DNA of 64,000 bases, from the NCBI GenBank assembly GCA_021234155.1, contig JAJEKV010000055.1, positions 1,037,090 to 1,101,089 of the forward strand. The letters are read 5' to 3'. The notes below the pieces were generated by a model. That model searched no databases. It saw only the letters and a program-made list of their open reading frames with translations, and was not told the origin of the DNA. Of this stretch, positions 44,645 to 55,004 are shown piece after piece; position 1 is the stretch's first letter, and each line of letters begins with the position of its first letter. The DNA is from Isoetes taiwanensis (Eukaryota; Streptophyta; Lycopodiopsida; Isoetales; Isoetaceae). The position numbers and the translations under genes are program-made.

Positions 44645-45702
44645 AGAAAGCTTTGAATAATTATCTTGCTTACAAAATGCTCCAAAATTAGAATAATTAT
44701 CTGTTTTAAGATGTGAATCTTGAGGAGGTGATCAGGCTCTTCAAGAGCAATTTGGATAAACAGACAGGATTGTAGCACTTGGTGGAGCAGAGAATCGGGT
44801 TTGGAGCGGGATGTAGAAGGGCCGGAAAGGTTGCGTTTGTTAGGGCGCACCTGTTAATGTCTGGCCATGTGGCACGTTGGTGCCACAAAAAAATTTCTTT
44901 GGCGTCTGGGGTTTGCCGCGAAAGCCATATTTGTTACTGGTCTGGGCAAAAGCCAGATCTTCGACATAGCCAGAATCGGCTGAATGGCATACAAGCAGGT
45001 ACGGCTGGATTCAAAGAAGACAGGAAGATATTTCGTCCTTCTGCTGCTATTTGACAGCAAGATTGGATGCGATTCCTCCTTATTTCTGCTATTTGGAAAA
45101 ACCAGTTGATTGCATGGTCTGCCCTGCCTCGTTTGATAAAACATGAGGGTTTGACGTTCTTCGGCTGTCGTTGTTCAAGGGGAGTAGCAACGCTGATTGC
45201 CCTCCATAAATAGATGGATCCAATAAATCAGATTTGCTGGGTCTGATTACTTCACGGATCTCTGTAATTTCCTTCTGCAATTTTCTTCTGCGGCATAATG
45301 CTTCGCAGGGTTATCTCGCTTGGAGATTTTCATGCAAATTTTATGCACGATCTTCAGTGTCTTGTTCACTGGAATAACTGCTGAGCATCATTTGATGGCT
45401 ACAGCATAATTTTCAGTCTACACAGCCTTCATTGCTGGGACCTTAACATGAATTTGGCAGGGGGGATGCCAATTCAAAATTCTTGTACAGAAGCCTTTAT
45501 AAATTTGCTTCGATGAGCAATATCATGGCAACATGATCTCGCTGCTCTATGTGTGCTTGCTTGAGAAAAAAATTTAAGATTTGAATAAACCTTAATTTCT
45601 TCTGCATTCTTGTGTCCAGGATCATTTGCTTCCATTGCTTGGATTGCACGCTTGGGTGGGCTGCTCTACAAGGCAACCCTTGATTTCTTTAGCCTTTAAC
45701 TA
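44645..45702. other. 5' internal region of the LTR element, no domain recognised
   Basis: Open frames on both strands (44779-45054 +, 44854-45144 -) overlap and show no gag or other domain. The primer-binding site follows at 45703. Confidence 0.4.
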
Positions 45703-45715
45703 GGCTCTGATACCA
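45703..45715 (-). other. Primer-binding site of the minus-strand LTR element
   Basis: The minus strand reads TGGTATCAGAGCC immediately after the 5' LTR, complementary to initiator tRNA-Met. It fixes the element's orientation. Confidence 0.9.
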
Positions 45716-45938
45716 TGTTATGAAATAGAATTGTGCGAAAAATTGTATTTATCAGAGATAATCCAAATAGCCTGGATTGTGGCTTTACATAGTGTATGAA
45801 GAGGCATGAGTTGCATCTCTTCATGAATGGACACATTCCACATCATCATGTCCTTTGGCATGGATCGACGATGTGTACAAGCACAATATCATTTGTGTTT
45901 GTTCAGGGAGATTAATCCCTTATTCATTACTGTTAATA
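45716..45938 (-). repeat. 5' LTR of the minus-strand LTR element
   Basis: 223 bp, about 98% identical by eye to 28849-29071. GCTTC target duplication at 45939-45943. Confidence 0.93.
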
Positions 45939-46091
45939 GCTTCCCCATTTTAGGGTGAAAAGCTTTTTCTTTGTCCAGCACTTTGATGCCACCTGCTCCC
46001 CTGTTTCCAGGTTTGTGGCTAATCTGACCTTGGCATAGGTCCCGATGCCTAATAACCGGCCAAGCTCATATTTTCCAACTCTGGTATCCAT
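45939..46091 (-). pseudogene. CIPK/SnRK3-like kinase, N-terminal part of the split exon
   Basis: On the minus strand an ATG at 46089-46091 begins MDTRVGKYELGRLLGIGTYA followed by KVRLATNLETGEQVA, the Gly-rich loop (GIGTYAKV) of a CIPK/SnRK3 kinase. A one-base deletion within the VAIK codons then shifts the frame, and KVLDKEKAFHPKMGK follows, containing the catalytic Lys region. The next bases are the GCTTC duplication and the LTR element. After removal of the element the sequence continues at 28848 as QIKREISTMRLLRHP with no gap, so the insertion lies between the ATP-binding Lys and the αC-helix. The frameshift shows the gene is dead beyond the insertion itself. Confidence 0.9.
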
Positions 46092-46439
46092 ATATTTTTA
46101 ACTCGCAAGATCACTGAAGCAAAAGCCTCGGCTTAAGGGAAGACAGAATGACAACAGAAATGAAACAAAATATAAGGCAAAAAATAATCTAACCATTCCT
46201 GGATAGGACCAACACACATTTATGATCAAAGATCGACTGATGTAGCTAGCAAATATGAAGCGAAAACGAAGAGCAGTCTGGACTCAACAGGGGTTTGAAG
46301 AAGAAACTGCTACTTCGTTGGGTTTATTGTGGGGGCGACCGGGTTAAAATAGTAGAGGCAATTTGCGACTGGCGTGATAGACGGCCGAGATCACCCCCCG
46401 TGGGACATACGGTAGAGATCTAAACTTGCACGTACACTG
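46092..46439. other. No recognised gene; possible 5' flank of the kinase relic
   Basis: Upstream (minus strand) of the kinase ATG. No clear TATA box or upstream exon is visible. Confidence 0.35.
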
Positions 46440-47290
46440 CGATTCTATTTTTTTGCAATAATAATAATAGAGAAAGTTTCACCCCAAGGTGCTTGGAATG
46501 CCATTCCAGCCTCAACATTTGTAATAAAGGAGCTGGTGATTCCAAAAGATCATGTCTGGATTTGGATTCCGCTGCTTTCTCTGCTATTTTTGTTCTGGGC
46601 TACTGCACTATGGATTCCAAAAATTCGTCTAATTCCTTATGCAGCCTCTTCATCCTGCGCTCATAACCCTGCAAATCAAGCCAGGCCAAAAAGGGAAAAA
46701 AAAATCGCTCACCTTAAAAGCTCCGGCGAGCGGAGATGTCTCCTGAACCCGACGCCGGAACCAATCCGCCCCTTCGTCGTCATCCTTACCGAAATATGTC
46801 TTCCCCATAGCCATTCTGGTCATGGCATTTGTGGCCAGGTTGGAGAGCCTGGAATTCAAATTGATAGCTCTGTTTCTGGCGCTATCCTCTACAATAGATT
46901 GAATAGTGCAAGAAATTTCTTCAGATCTGATATGGGAGCTTTTTTGGAGCCGTTTGTGGGTGAAAAGCTCGATGATACGGAGTTTTCTCATATCCCTCCA
47001 ATGGGGGCCAAATTGGGCCCATGTAATATCTGTGGAATTGTAGAAAAGAAGGTGCCCAAATGCTAGATTTGGTCTGCATGCACAGGATGCGGGTTTTGAA
47101 AAACTCTATAGCCATCTCCGGCGAAGAAGCCACAACGCAATCTGCGGAGCAAGGCAAAGGAAAAGCAAAGGGCCATAGCTTATACAACTGATGCCAGAGG
47201 CTGTGGAAATCCGGAGAGATTGCAAAATACAAAATAGTATCTTCTACTTGATCAAAAGGAGAAATAAAGCAGAAATTAAACAGGACCACG
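46440..47290 (-). pseudogene. Plant cytochrome P450 (A-type) pseudogene, N-terminal half
   Basis: Minus-strand blocks in the right order through three or more frame changes: SLWHQLYKLWPFAFPLP, VVASSPEMAIEFFKTRDPV, FGTFFS-like (GTFFSTIPQILHGPNLAPIG), then LRIIELFTHKRLQKSSHIRS with EEI. These are followed by RLSNLATNAMTRMAMGKTYF, GADWFRRRVQETSPLAGAF and [20 protein letters not shown]. These fit the region from β1 to the F-G helices of A-type P450s. The part with the I-helix Thr, ExxR and haem Cys is missing. Plant A-type P450s hydroxylate secondary metabolites at the ER. The subfamily cannot be fixed from this half; the [18 protein letters not shown] block is shared by several families. Confidence 0.87.
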
Positions 47291-48928
47291 AGCTGTATGC
47301 TTCTGTCGGACGGTTAGTTTTCGAACAAGCTTGGTTGGACTCGTTGCAAGAGATAAACCCAACATCAGAATATTCAAGCGAGCATTCAGAATATCCAAAT
47401 ATTTGCTAGCAAAACTTTTCTAAGGACGTATGACTTAAAATAAATATTCAACAAGGTTCCAATGGAAGTCTCAAATGAGACATGAGGTAAAGAGATTCAG
47501 ACGCAGATAGAATTGCTAGAACATCTCAAAACTTCACTTTTTACATTCAAAACTTCACTTTTCCCTATTCTTTTACATCCAGCGTTGCAAAAATGCTTGA
47601 AGGGCCTGAGGGCACTTATATGCTTGAAGGGCTTGAGGGCACTTAAGTAAACTGTTTGTTTTGTCCAAGAAGATTTTTTGACTTTGTTGTGTGTTGGTTT
47701 TGACTTGCAAAGAGCTTTTTCTTTTTTCTTTTTTTCTCCACTTCTCTCCATGTGAGGAGTGTACTAGATTTATCCTTTTAGGGTTGAATACAAATATAAA
47801 TTACTTGCCATCACTAGCTTGCTTCCTTCTATTTTTGTTGGGGATGAATGCATGCAATGGAAGTGTGGGTATGGGATCTCTTCCAAACCGAGCTCCCATC
47901 TATTTTGTGAATATGTTAAGTATAGTGCTCCATCTTCCAGGTTAATACAGTGATTAATCTTCAAGGTTAACGTATTTGTATGTGGACAAACATCACACTC
48001 GCAGTGGCATTTTTCTTTGAAGCTTGGTTTTATGTTTGGACTCGTCAATGATGATGCCCTCCTTTACTCGTTAATGTTGCAAGCCCTCGACCCATTTCCT
48101 CCACCATACCATAGGCTTCCCTTGCTACGTCGCAATTTACATAATCTTATTTGAAAGCTTCGCTTGACACTTTTACACTTTCACACTTGGTTTCAAAGCA
48201 ATTTACACTTTAATGCATCCACCATATTAAAGTTGAATTAATATAGTGATAACCCCAACGAACTTTTGAGGTACAATGTGCTTCATATGTATAGCATGCC
48301 ATCCCATCCTAGCCAATTCATATGCTCATATTAGGTGCATTAGGTAGAATCATATTCCTACTTATAGATTTTGAGTGATCATCACCATACGCCATCAGTT
48401 ATGTAAAAGAAGTGACAATTGGGATAAAAGATGAATGCATAGAGAGTTGAGTTGGCATAATGCCTAAAAAGATCGTCTTAGATAGTTACATGACCTTAGA
48501 AGTTTTTAGAGAAGGGAAAATGCGTGGCCTTGTTGAAATGTTGAAGGCAAATAAGGGCAGACGAGAGTTGCAAGTGTACTTTATATAGTAAGCCCCAACC
48601 ATCAAAATATTAGATAAGAATAAGCTTCAGAAACAAAAGCAAACAATAGGAATTGCAAATGTGCTTTGAAGAGTTGAAGCTGAATTGTTACATTGACTGG
48701 AAAAATGTTGGAAATTTTAATGCTTTATGTTGCTTTATGTTCTAGTTTTGAGAAAAGACCTGAGCTACTGGTTGACGTGAGTTTGGAAGAAAACGTAGAC
48801 AAAGCAGTATCAAGTAAGTCACTACTCTATTCTATTCTATTCTATTCTACTCCACATTGTTCTTTTAGTTGAAAGTCAAGGCTTCAATATTATCACATGT
48901 GAATAGAACTTACTTAAAGTAAACGACC
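47291..48928. other. No recognised gene; two short repeats
   Basis: 47594-47646 holds a 27-bp tandem duplication (ATGCTTGAAGGGC(C/T)TGAGGGC). 48822-48850 is (TTCTA)n, the same repeat unit as the LINE tails, without an attached LINE end that I can see. Confidence 0.45.
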
Positions 48929-49490
48929 ATGGAGGATAGTGGTAGAATTGCACTAGGGGATCTAGTCGAGAGATATAGAGAGAGAGCACGTCAGAGAGAT
49001 AGAGAACGCTATGCAAATTTGACCGAGGAGGATAGGGAGAGGATAAGAGAGAGAACTAGGGAACGTGCAAGACAACGACGAGCTAAAGTAATAGAAGAAA
49101 GAACTGTAGAACACACAACTGTGGTTGAGGATCAGCAGAATAGTGGTACAAATTTGAATAGTTCGGTTGAAGAGTGTTGCATGAATCTAGCAGAAGAGGA
49201 TATAGAAAGAAGGCGATATAATAGAAGGCAACATTATGCTAACTTATCAAAAGAGAGTAGAGAGATTATACGTCAAAGAGAGAGAGAACGCGATGCAAAC
49301 TTGCCCGAGGAGGATAGGGATATGACAGACGTAGAAGAGTAGAACGCTATACAGAGCTATCTGAGGACGATAGAGTGAGAATGCGGCAAAGAGAGGTGGA
49401 GCGCTATGCGCAACTATCTGAGGGCGATAGAGAGCGAATACATCAAAGAAAGATAGAATGCTATGCAAGTTTAACTATGCCAAGATAAGT
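48929..49490 (+). pseudogene. Helitron-associated Arg-rich repeat region
   Basis: From ATG 48929 the frame reads RERARQRDRERYANLTEEDR, then RERIRERTRERARQRR, RRQHYANLSKESREIIRQRE and RERDANLPEEDR, to a stop at 49340-49342. In another frame the pattern goes on (VERYTELSEDDRVRMRQRE, VERYAQLSEGDRERIHQRK, CYASL) to about 49490. The unit is about 25 residues, R.RYA.L.E.DRERIRQRE, and is found at the N-terminus of many plant and animal Helitron proteins. It is probably the beginning of the protein whose next part starts at 49565. A frameshift and stops separate the two. Confidence 0.75.
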
Positions 49491-49564
49491 TTAGAATGAG
49501 AGCCATGGCTAGACAACGTTCAGGATGATCCCAGTCTATACCTGTACCACAGAGAGATGCAACA

Positions 49565-50737
49565 TTGTCAAGCCAAACAGAGATTCAAGCAAATGGTACG
49601 GAAGGTGAAATAGTACCAAGAGCTTCTGCACATTGGCAAGCTCGTGCACAACACATGAACTTGGCTATACATCGAAGTTATGTGATGTGCACGTGGAGTA
49701 AGAGATGCATGTATTGTCAAATTCCTTTGCTCAACATCGAGCAAGATGGATTCTGTTGCAACAAAGTGAAATGGTTGTTGCCATCTTTACCCCCATTGCC
49801 TATGGCGCTATACAACATGTACAACATACAAGAATTTGCTAAACTAGCGAGAAAAGTAAACAAACTATTTTGCTTCAGCGTGCTTGGAGTAAGTGGCGAA
49901 TTTGTAAATTTAGATTTCCCTTCGTCAGTAACTATTACAGGACGGACATATCATCGACTACGGCCCACAACGGAAACAGGACATCCAATACATTGGTACA
50001 TCTATGACGAATCTGAACGATATGCACAAGCTCGAGATCAAAGAGTGCCATTTCAATGGATTGGTATTATCGGTTCAATTCTCAACCAAATTAATCCATT
50101 TATTCAAAACCTTCGAACCATGGGAAGCATGCATTTACCATCAGCATACATTACGATTCATGGAGTCGTTGCAAGCAACGAAATTGCGGCCATTGCAGAT
50201 GTCAATAACACGGCCGATATCGCTCCTCGGATTGCTGGTTTTTGGGTTCATAATAAAGGGGAGCCAACCTTCATAAATATCATGGACCCTATGTATGAAC
50301 CACTGCAATATCCGCTTTTTTTTCCGCATGGCACAGTTGGTTGGGGGCTTGGAAACGAGCATGGCCTTACGCAATTGCAATGGTATAGGGCAAGATTGTT
50401 GCACGAGGAACGATTCGTTCAATTGGGTCGTCTGTGTGGAGAGTTGGTCGACATGTATTCGAGGATTGAGGATGCTCGATTGAACTATTTCAGAACGCCT
50501 ACCTTTCGCAACAGAAGAGTGCAATATGACGAGGACTATTCAAAGAGAGACAATGATAACAAAAAAGACATTGTCTTATCCTCTTCATTCTTGGGGTGTC
50601 AAAGGTGGTGCTCCGTGCAAGTGGCAGATGCATTGGCCCTATCTAGGGCAAAAGGTCATCCAACATTGTTTGTCACTATGACCACCGATACAGATTGGCC
50701 AGAAATACAAGCTACACTAAGACCATATAGAGATTAA
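49565..50737 (+). pseudogene. Helitron Rep/helicase, N-terminal domain only
   Basis: The frame of about 390 residues matches the Helitron_like_N domain: CMYCQIPLLNIEQDGFCC, a Cys-rich region, FSVLGVSGEFVNLD, YHRLRPTTETGHPIHWYIYD, PHGTVGWG, and RWCSVQVADALALSRAKGHP leading into TLFVTMTTDTDWPEI near the end. After this point an autonomous Helitron needs the HUH rolling-circle Rep motif, the catalytic tyrosines and a Pif1-type helicase, and none is present before the stop at 50735-50737 or after it. It is in the same frame as the start of the Arg-rich region. The track opens at a TTG, so the true start is upstream. This is a 3'-truncated element; I could not place the 5' TC or 3' CTRR ends. Confidence 0.9.
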
Positions 50738-51325
50738 AATTTTTTCAATTTTCAGCCAGCAAGAACTATAATCATATCCTTACAAGGCCCTAGCAAAACA
50801 CACATTGATTGTATCCAAACAGTGTACGGAATCTATCTACTGGGCCCATCTTTCATCTTTTACAATGTTTTGTATTTTATTGGCAAGAGTCATTAACATA
50901 AGTTTCATATTATTTTATTTGCACATACGATTAACAACATCCAAGCTAGCTATAGATACATGTGTAACACACAATGAACAAGCAGTCTAAGGTCACGCTA
51001 AATAACGCAAGAAATGCAATGCTATCAAAGCGTTTCATGGTGTTAACACATCAATAGCCACAACATATCAAGATTCATATACATGGCATGGCCACTTGCA
51101 ACCTACAGGTTCTCAAAATGATCCAATGGCCCAAGAAGTTACTCTACACAAATGCACAAGTTCCCAACATTTATAGGTTGTGACATTATAACCAGCAACA
51201 CTGGGCACGAGTACTAATGTGGATCTATCTTAATTGCGTTTCTTTGACCAAACATTGAGGCTGATTGACCAAGTTTGATTGAATTGAATTGACACGAGAT
51301 GAGATAAGATGTATGTATGGATTGA
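50738..51325. other. No recognised gene
   Basis: No Rep or helicase sequence continues here. At 51238-51300 a segment starting TTTCTTTGACCAAACATTGAG is repeated after the MITE at 51749-51810, so the MITE lies between two direct repeats of host sequence about 510 bp apart. Confidence 0.5.
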
Positions 51326-51744
51326 GGCCCTTTTTCCACGGTAGTCTTATCTCTAAAAGTCACATATTTTATCCAATGATGTTTGGCCACCTATTGTCTT
51401 AAAAGTAAATCACTTTTCCACTATAAAAATAAGACATGTCTTATTTAGGTTCGGAATAGGTTTGGATACCAAATGGAGTCTTATTTTATTCCGGGGGATT
51501 TCCCCCGCCGTAAAATAAGACACCTAGTCTTATTTGAATATATAATTAAAAATAACTAAAAATAAGACGTGTCTTATTTTTTCATGCTTTTCCAGTAGCA
51601 TTTTAGTGGTGTCATATTTTATGACTATCATGCAGTGGAAAAACAAGTTCAGATTTGTGTGTCTCATTTTAGCCTTAGAGTCACAAATGGTGTCTTATAT
51701 GGTAGATGAGAGCCGTATTTTGTGACTGCTGTGGAAAAAGGGCC
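51326..51744. mobile_element. MITE with GGCCCTTTTTCCAC terminal inverted repeats
   Basis: 419 bp. The left end GGCCCTTTTTCCAC (51326-51339) and right end GTGGAAAAAGGGCC (51731-51744) are perfect inverted repeats. TGA flanks both sides (51323-51325, 51745-51747). Inside, AATAAGAC and GTCTTATT recur in both orientations (for example AAGACATGTCTT near 51445), and a GGGGGATTTCCCCC palindrome lies near the centre. A 3-bp duplication fits a PIF/Harbinger- or CACTA-type parent. It ends 143 bp before the receptor kinase ATG, so it is in that gene's promoter region. Confidence 0.85.
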
Positions 51745-52243
51745 TGAGTTTCTTTGACCAAACATTGAGACTGGTTTTCAAAGTTTATTGAATTGAAATG
51801 ACACTGAGATAACGTGTAGTTTTAAGGTTGCGTGCAAGCGCAACAACTAAGTTAACTCAGCATCTGCAATTCTGTTGCGCAAGAAAATGGCAAGCATACT
51901 GATACTACTGACATGCCTCTCGGTAGCAAAAGCCCTGTCTAAACCCGAGTTAGAAGCCATGCAAGACCTTGGAAACCTTGGAAACGCACTGAGCAACCTA
52001 GAATGGGATGTAAATTCGAGTCCATGCAATTGGAGCGGAGTGAAATGCAACGAGGATGAGGCAGTGACAGAGATTGTTGCGACAGGCAAAAGTTTAGAAG
52101 GGAAAATCCCGGATTCGATAGGCAATCTGTATGCGCTAACTAGGCTGGAGCTGTGGAACAACAGATTGAGAGGCAGCATCCCGGCCTCGATCGGCCAGCT
52201 TACTGCGCTCAGGCAGCTGCGCCTTGGAACCAACCAGCTGAAC

Positions 52244-55004
52244 CACTACAAAAAATTTCTGGTTCTCCAAATGGGAAATGAAAGGACAATTTACCTTTTA
52301 TTCACCCGGCATTCACCCATGAATCACCTTTACCATATGGAGAAGTTTCCCCTGAAAATCATGGAGAACCAGTGGTGAAACTTGGAGAATTGATGGTAAA
52401 TCTTGGACTGTATTCACCATTTGTTCACCTCTAATTTACTATCAGCATTTCTACTTCCATTCTCCATACATTCACCTTACATTCACCTTGTGAGCTCAAG
52501 AGCTACTTTTAAAGGATTTTCTTAAGATCAATAATTGAATTTGTCACAAATTCTCCATCTTAGTGGAGTGAATGAAGCAGTGCTGCAAAATAGCCCAGCT
52601 AGGTAGAAAACAGTTGTATCAAACAATTGCTATAGGTATGCAGATAATAGCCAATACAAATGTCACCCTTTGCATGCATATACTGAGTAAATGATATTGG
52701 TGTGCACCATAAGCATCCATTATAGGATCCATTGACCTGCATCAATTTAGAAAAACAATTAACCTTTTTGGCAGTTAATTTGAATCTCTTTTTTGCAGCG
52801 GAAGGGTGGGAAAGTACCATCCTAGTTGAAAATCAAGGGCCCGCTGAGCTGCTTCTGCATCCTCATCAGTGCCACTGAGGGGTTCATACCAGAAGCTAAG
52901 CAGTGGAATTTATCAAATCTGAGCCAGATTTGAGCTCATCGTGTTAGATCTGAAACATTAATAAGAACTTAAAAGCAGTTCTTATTAATATACCTTGAAA
53001 CATTAATAAGTTACCTATGGTATCAGCTTGAGGCACGAATTGGCGTGCAAATGCGGTCACAAGATAATCAGCAGCTATATGTATTAGAGCTACAGTCACC
53101 AGCTTGATCCTAAAGTGCCATGTTCCAAGTTGCTCTTGTCCAAGTGCTTCGCTTACTAGTGAATATAGAGGACCTAAAATTATGCTGATATATGCCAAGG
53201 CAAATGCCTTTACTAATCTGGTATTAAACTTAATCTTGAAACCTTAATATTAAGACCTTGAAACATTAATAAGTTAGCTATGGTATCAGCTTGAGGCACG
53301 AATTGGCATGCAAATGCAGTCACAATATAATCAGCAGCTATATGTACTACAGTCACCAGCTTGATTCTAAAGTGCCATGTTCCAAGTTCCAGCTTGATCC
53401 TACATGATTGAATATAAAAATGACAGAGTGTACCTGACGACACTGCAATGGCAGCTTTCATCTTAAAAGATTTGGCATTTTTGGATGCAGCTTGGATTAA
53501 TACAATATGCAGATATGCAGATGCAGATATAAACAGTCCTGTTCAGAGTTGACAAGTTAGAGACAGAAATAACACCTTCACAATAATAATAACATAGCAA
53601 TTATAAGAATGGTAGTATATTATAAGAATGGTAGTAATAACATAGCAATTATAAGAATGGTAGTAGACTTTGCTAATCTTGACTTTGCTAATCTTTTGCC
53701 TTAACCTCCCAGAGGCCAAGGCTTATCAGACCCATTATCAATCAATGGGGAGCCCCATGGAACCACGCCTACTTAGGATTCTAATAACAGAAATAAGTTG
53801 TATTCAATTACGCAGTATTCAAGTGCATATAGTTTTGCCATGTAATGCATAGTTTTGCTATGTAATGCTACAATTAAGAGTCTTAAGGCATATGAAGGAT
53901 AACCTCGGCTTATAAATATAGTAAACTGGGAGCTACTGTGCTCAAACATTGAAACTTAATAGATGTACCGCGCAAAATTGATCTTATTCAAACCAATAAT
54001 AGACGAAATGTCGCCTAGATGGAGCTTTCAGCATTTATAGAACGTATAGAATCCATATCTAGTGACAAAGCCGACTTAAGCTTTTCCTTCAAAGATAGAT
54101 AACCAGTTGTAACAGATTATGAGCTTTGCTCTGCATTTCATATAGAAAATAATTTGTTAGAATGCAACTTGCTGGATGCAAGGTTTTTTCAAGTGTAGAT
54201 AATTGAAAAGAACTTATCTTTAATATTTCAAACCATGTCACAACATGATTCTGCAAAAGAATTTGCTTCACCATTTTCCAATAGAACAAAACCAAAGGAG
54301 GTGGAGTTCTGGTTACCTGATTTGAAGTCTTTATTGAATACATTCGAGCAGACACAAAGTGTTGAATGTTCCTACAGCTTGTATAAGAAGTATATCTTCA
54401 AAAAATATTGTAAACTTGTTGAAATGAAGTGCTCATCCATTTGATGTGTATTCTAACATATATCCCAAGGATGGGGACTCCGGCAACAAAATCGGTCATT
54501 GCTATGCATGACATTATGGGAAAAAGACCCTGTGTACTGTCCAAGCACAGGGAAAAGCTTGCCTAAGGTGATCAAGCCCAGTTACAAGCCTGATGCAAGC
54601 AGAACCGAGATTGGCCTTATAAACAAGAGGCGGTCTGAAAATGCAGTAAACAATGGCGAAAACCAAATTACAGAGGTAGTTCTTGGAGTAGAGGTAGTTC
54701 TTGGAGTAGATCAAAAGCCAAAAGCTTCTTAATCAGATAAAAAAGAGAACGAACACTGAATGTGGAGGCCGCTGTTGCAAAATACTAAAGGACCTATCGT
54801 TAGGGTTAGGCGCAGCTTCCGAATCCGTCGCCGCTTCGGCGTCAATCCGTCATCGGTCGCCTGTTGTATAAACCCTAGAATATTGGTAATTGTTAGGTTC
54901 CGTTAATATTAACGTTTCCCCCTTATTCTCCACTCTTTACCCTATATTCTCCACGTGGAGAATGCGTGGAGATAGGGGTGGAGAACGTTATTTTTTTTCT
55001 AGTG
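52244..55004. mobile_element. CACTA (En/Spm-type) DNA transposon, non-autonomous
   Basis: It starts CACTACAAAAAA (52244 on) and ends TTTTTTTTCTAGTG (to 55004), the terminal signature of CACTA elements. It is 2761 bp. GAAC is present on both sides (52240-52243 and 55005-55008). CACTA elements normally duplicate 3 bp, so one base may be chance. Subterminal motifs recur as expected: ATTCACC and GGAGAA on the left, TTCTCCAC on the right. No transposase is seen. Inside are an imperfect duplication at 52960-53460 and a few short protein-like stretches (54499-54732 with a VVLGVEVVLGVD repeat) that may be captured host fragments; I cannot name them. Confidence 0.9.
52960..53460 (-). repeat. Imperfect tandem duplication inside the CACTA element
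   Basis: Two units of about 200-250 bp. Each gives, on the minus strand, LGTWHFRIKLVTV, IHIAADY(L/I)VTAFA and FVPQADTI followed by a GTAAC or GCTAAC sequence. The protein-like reading in both copies suggests a duplicated captured exon. I do not recognise the gene. Confidence 0.7.

Larger units (their letters stand above)
28849..45938 (-). mobile_element. LTR retrotransposon (223-bp LTRs), probably non-autonomous, with a nested 11.1 kb DNA element
   Basis: Two near-identical 223-bp repeats in the same orientation bound it (28849-29071 and 45716-45938), flanked by the 5-bp duplication GCTTC (28844-28848 and 45939-45943). Next to the right LTR, the minus strand carries TGGTATCAGAGCC (45703-45715), an initiator tRNA-Met binding site. 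Next to the left LTR is the minus-strand purine tract AAGGGGGAG, so the element runs on the minus strand. By eye the LTRs differ at about five positions, so insertion is fairly recent. Without the nested element it is about 5.95 kb. I recognise no protease, RT or integrase, so it is probably non-autonomous and mobilised in trans. Minus-strand LTR ends are TA...CA rather than TG...CA. Confidence 0.93.

Noticed and set aside
48822-48850. (TTCTA)n as a LINE end
   Set aside because: No conserved LINE 3' block precedes it, so I call it only a microsatellite.
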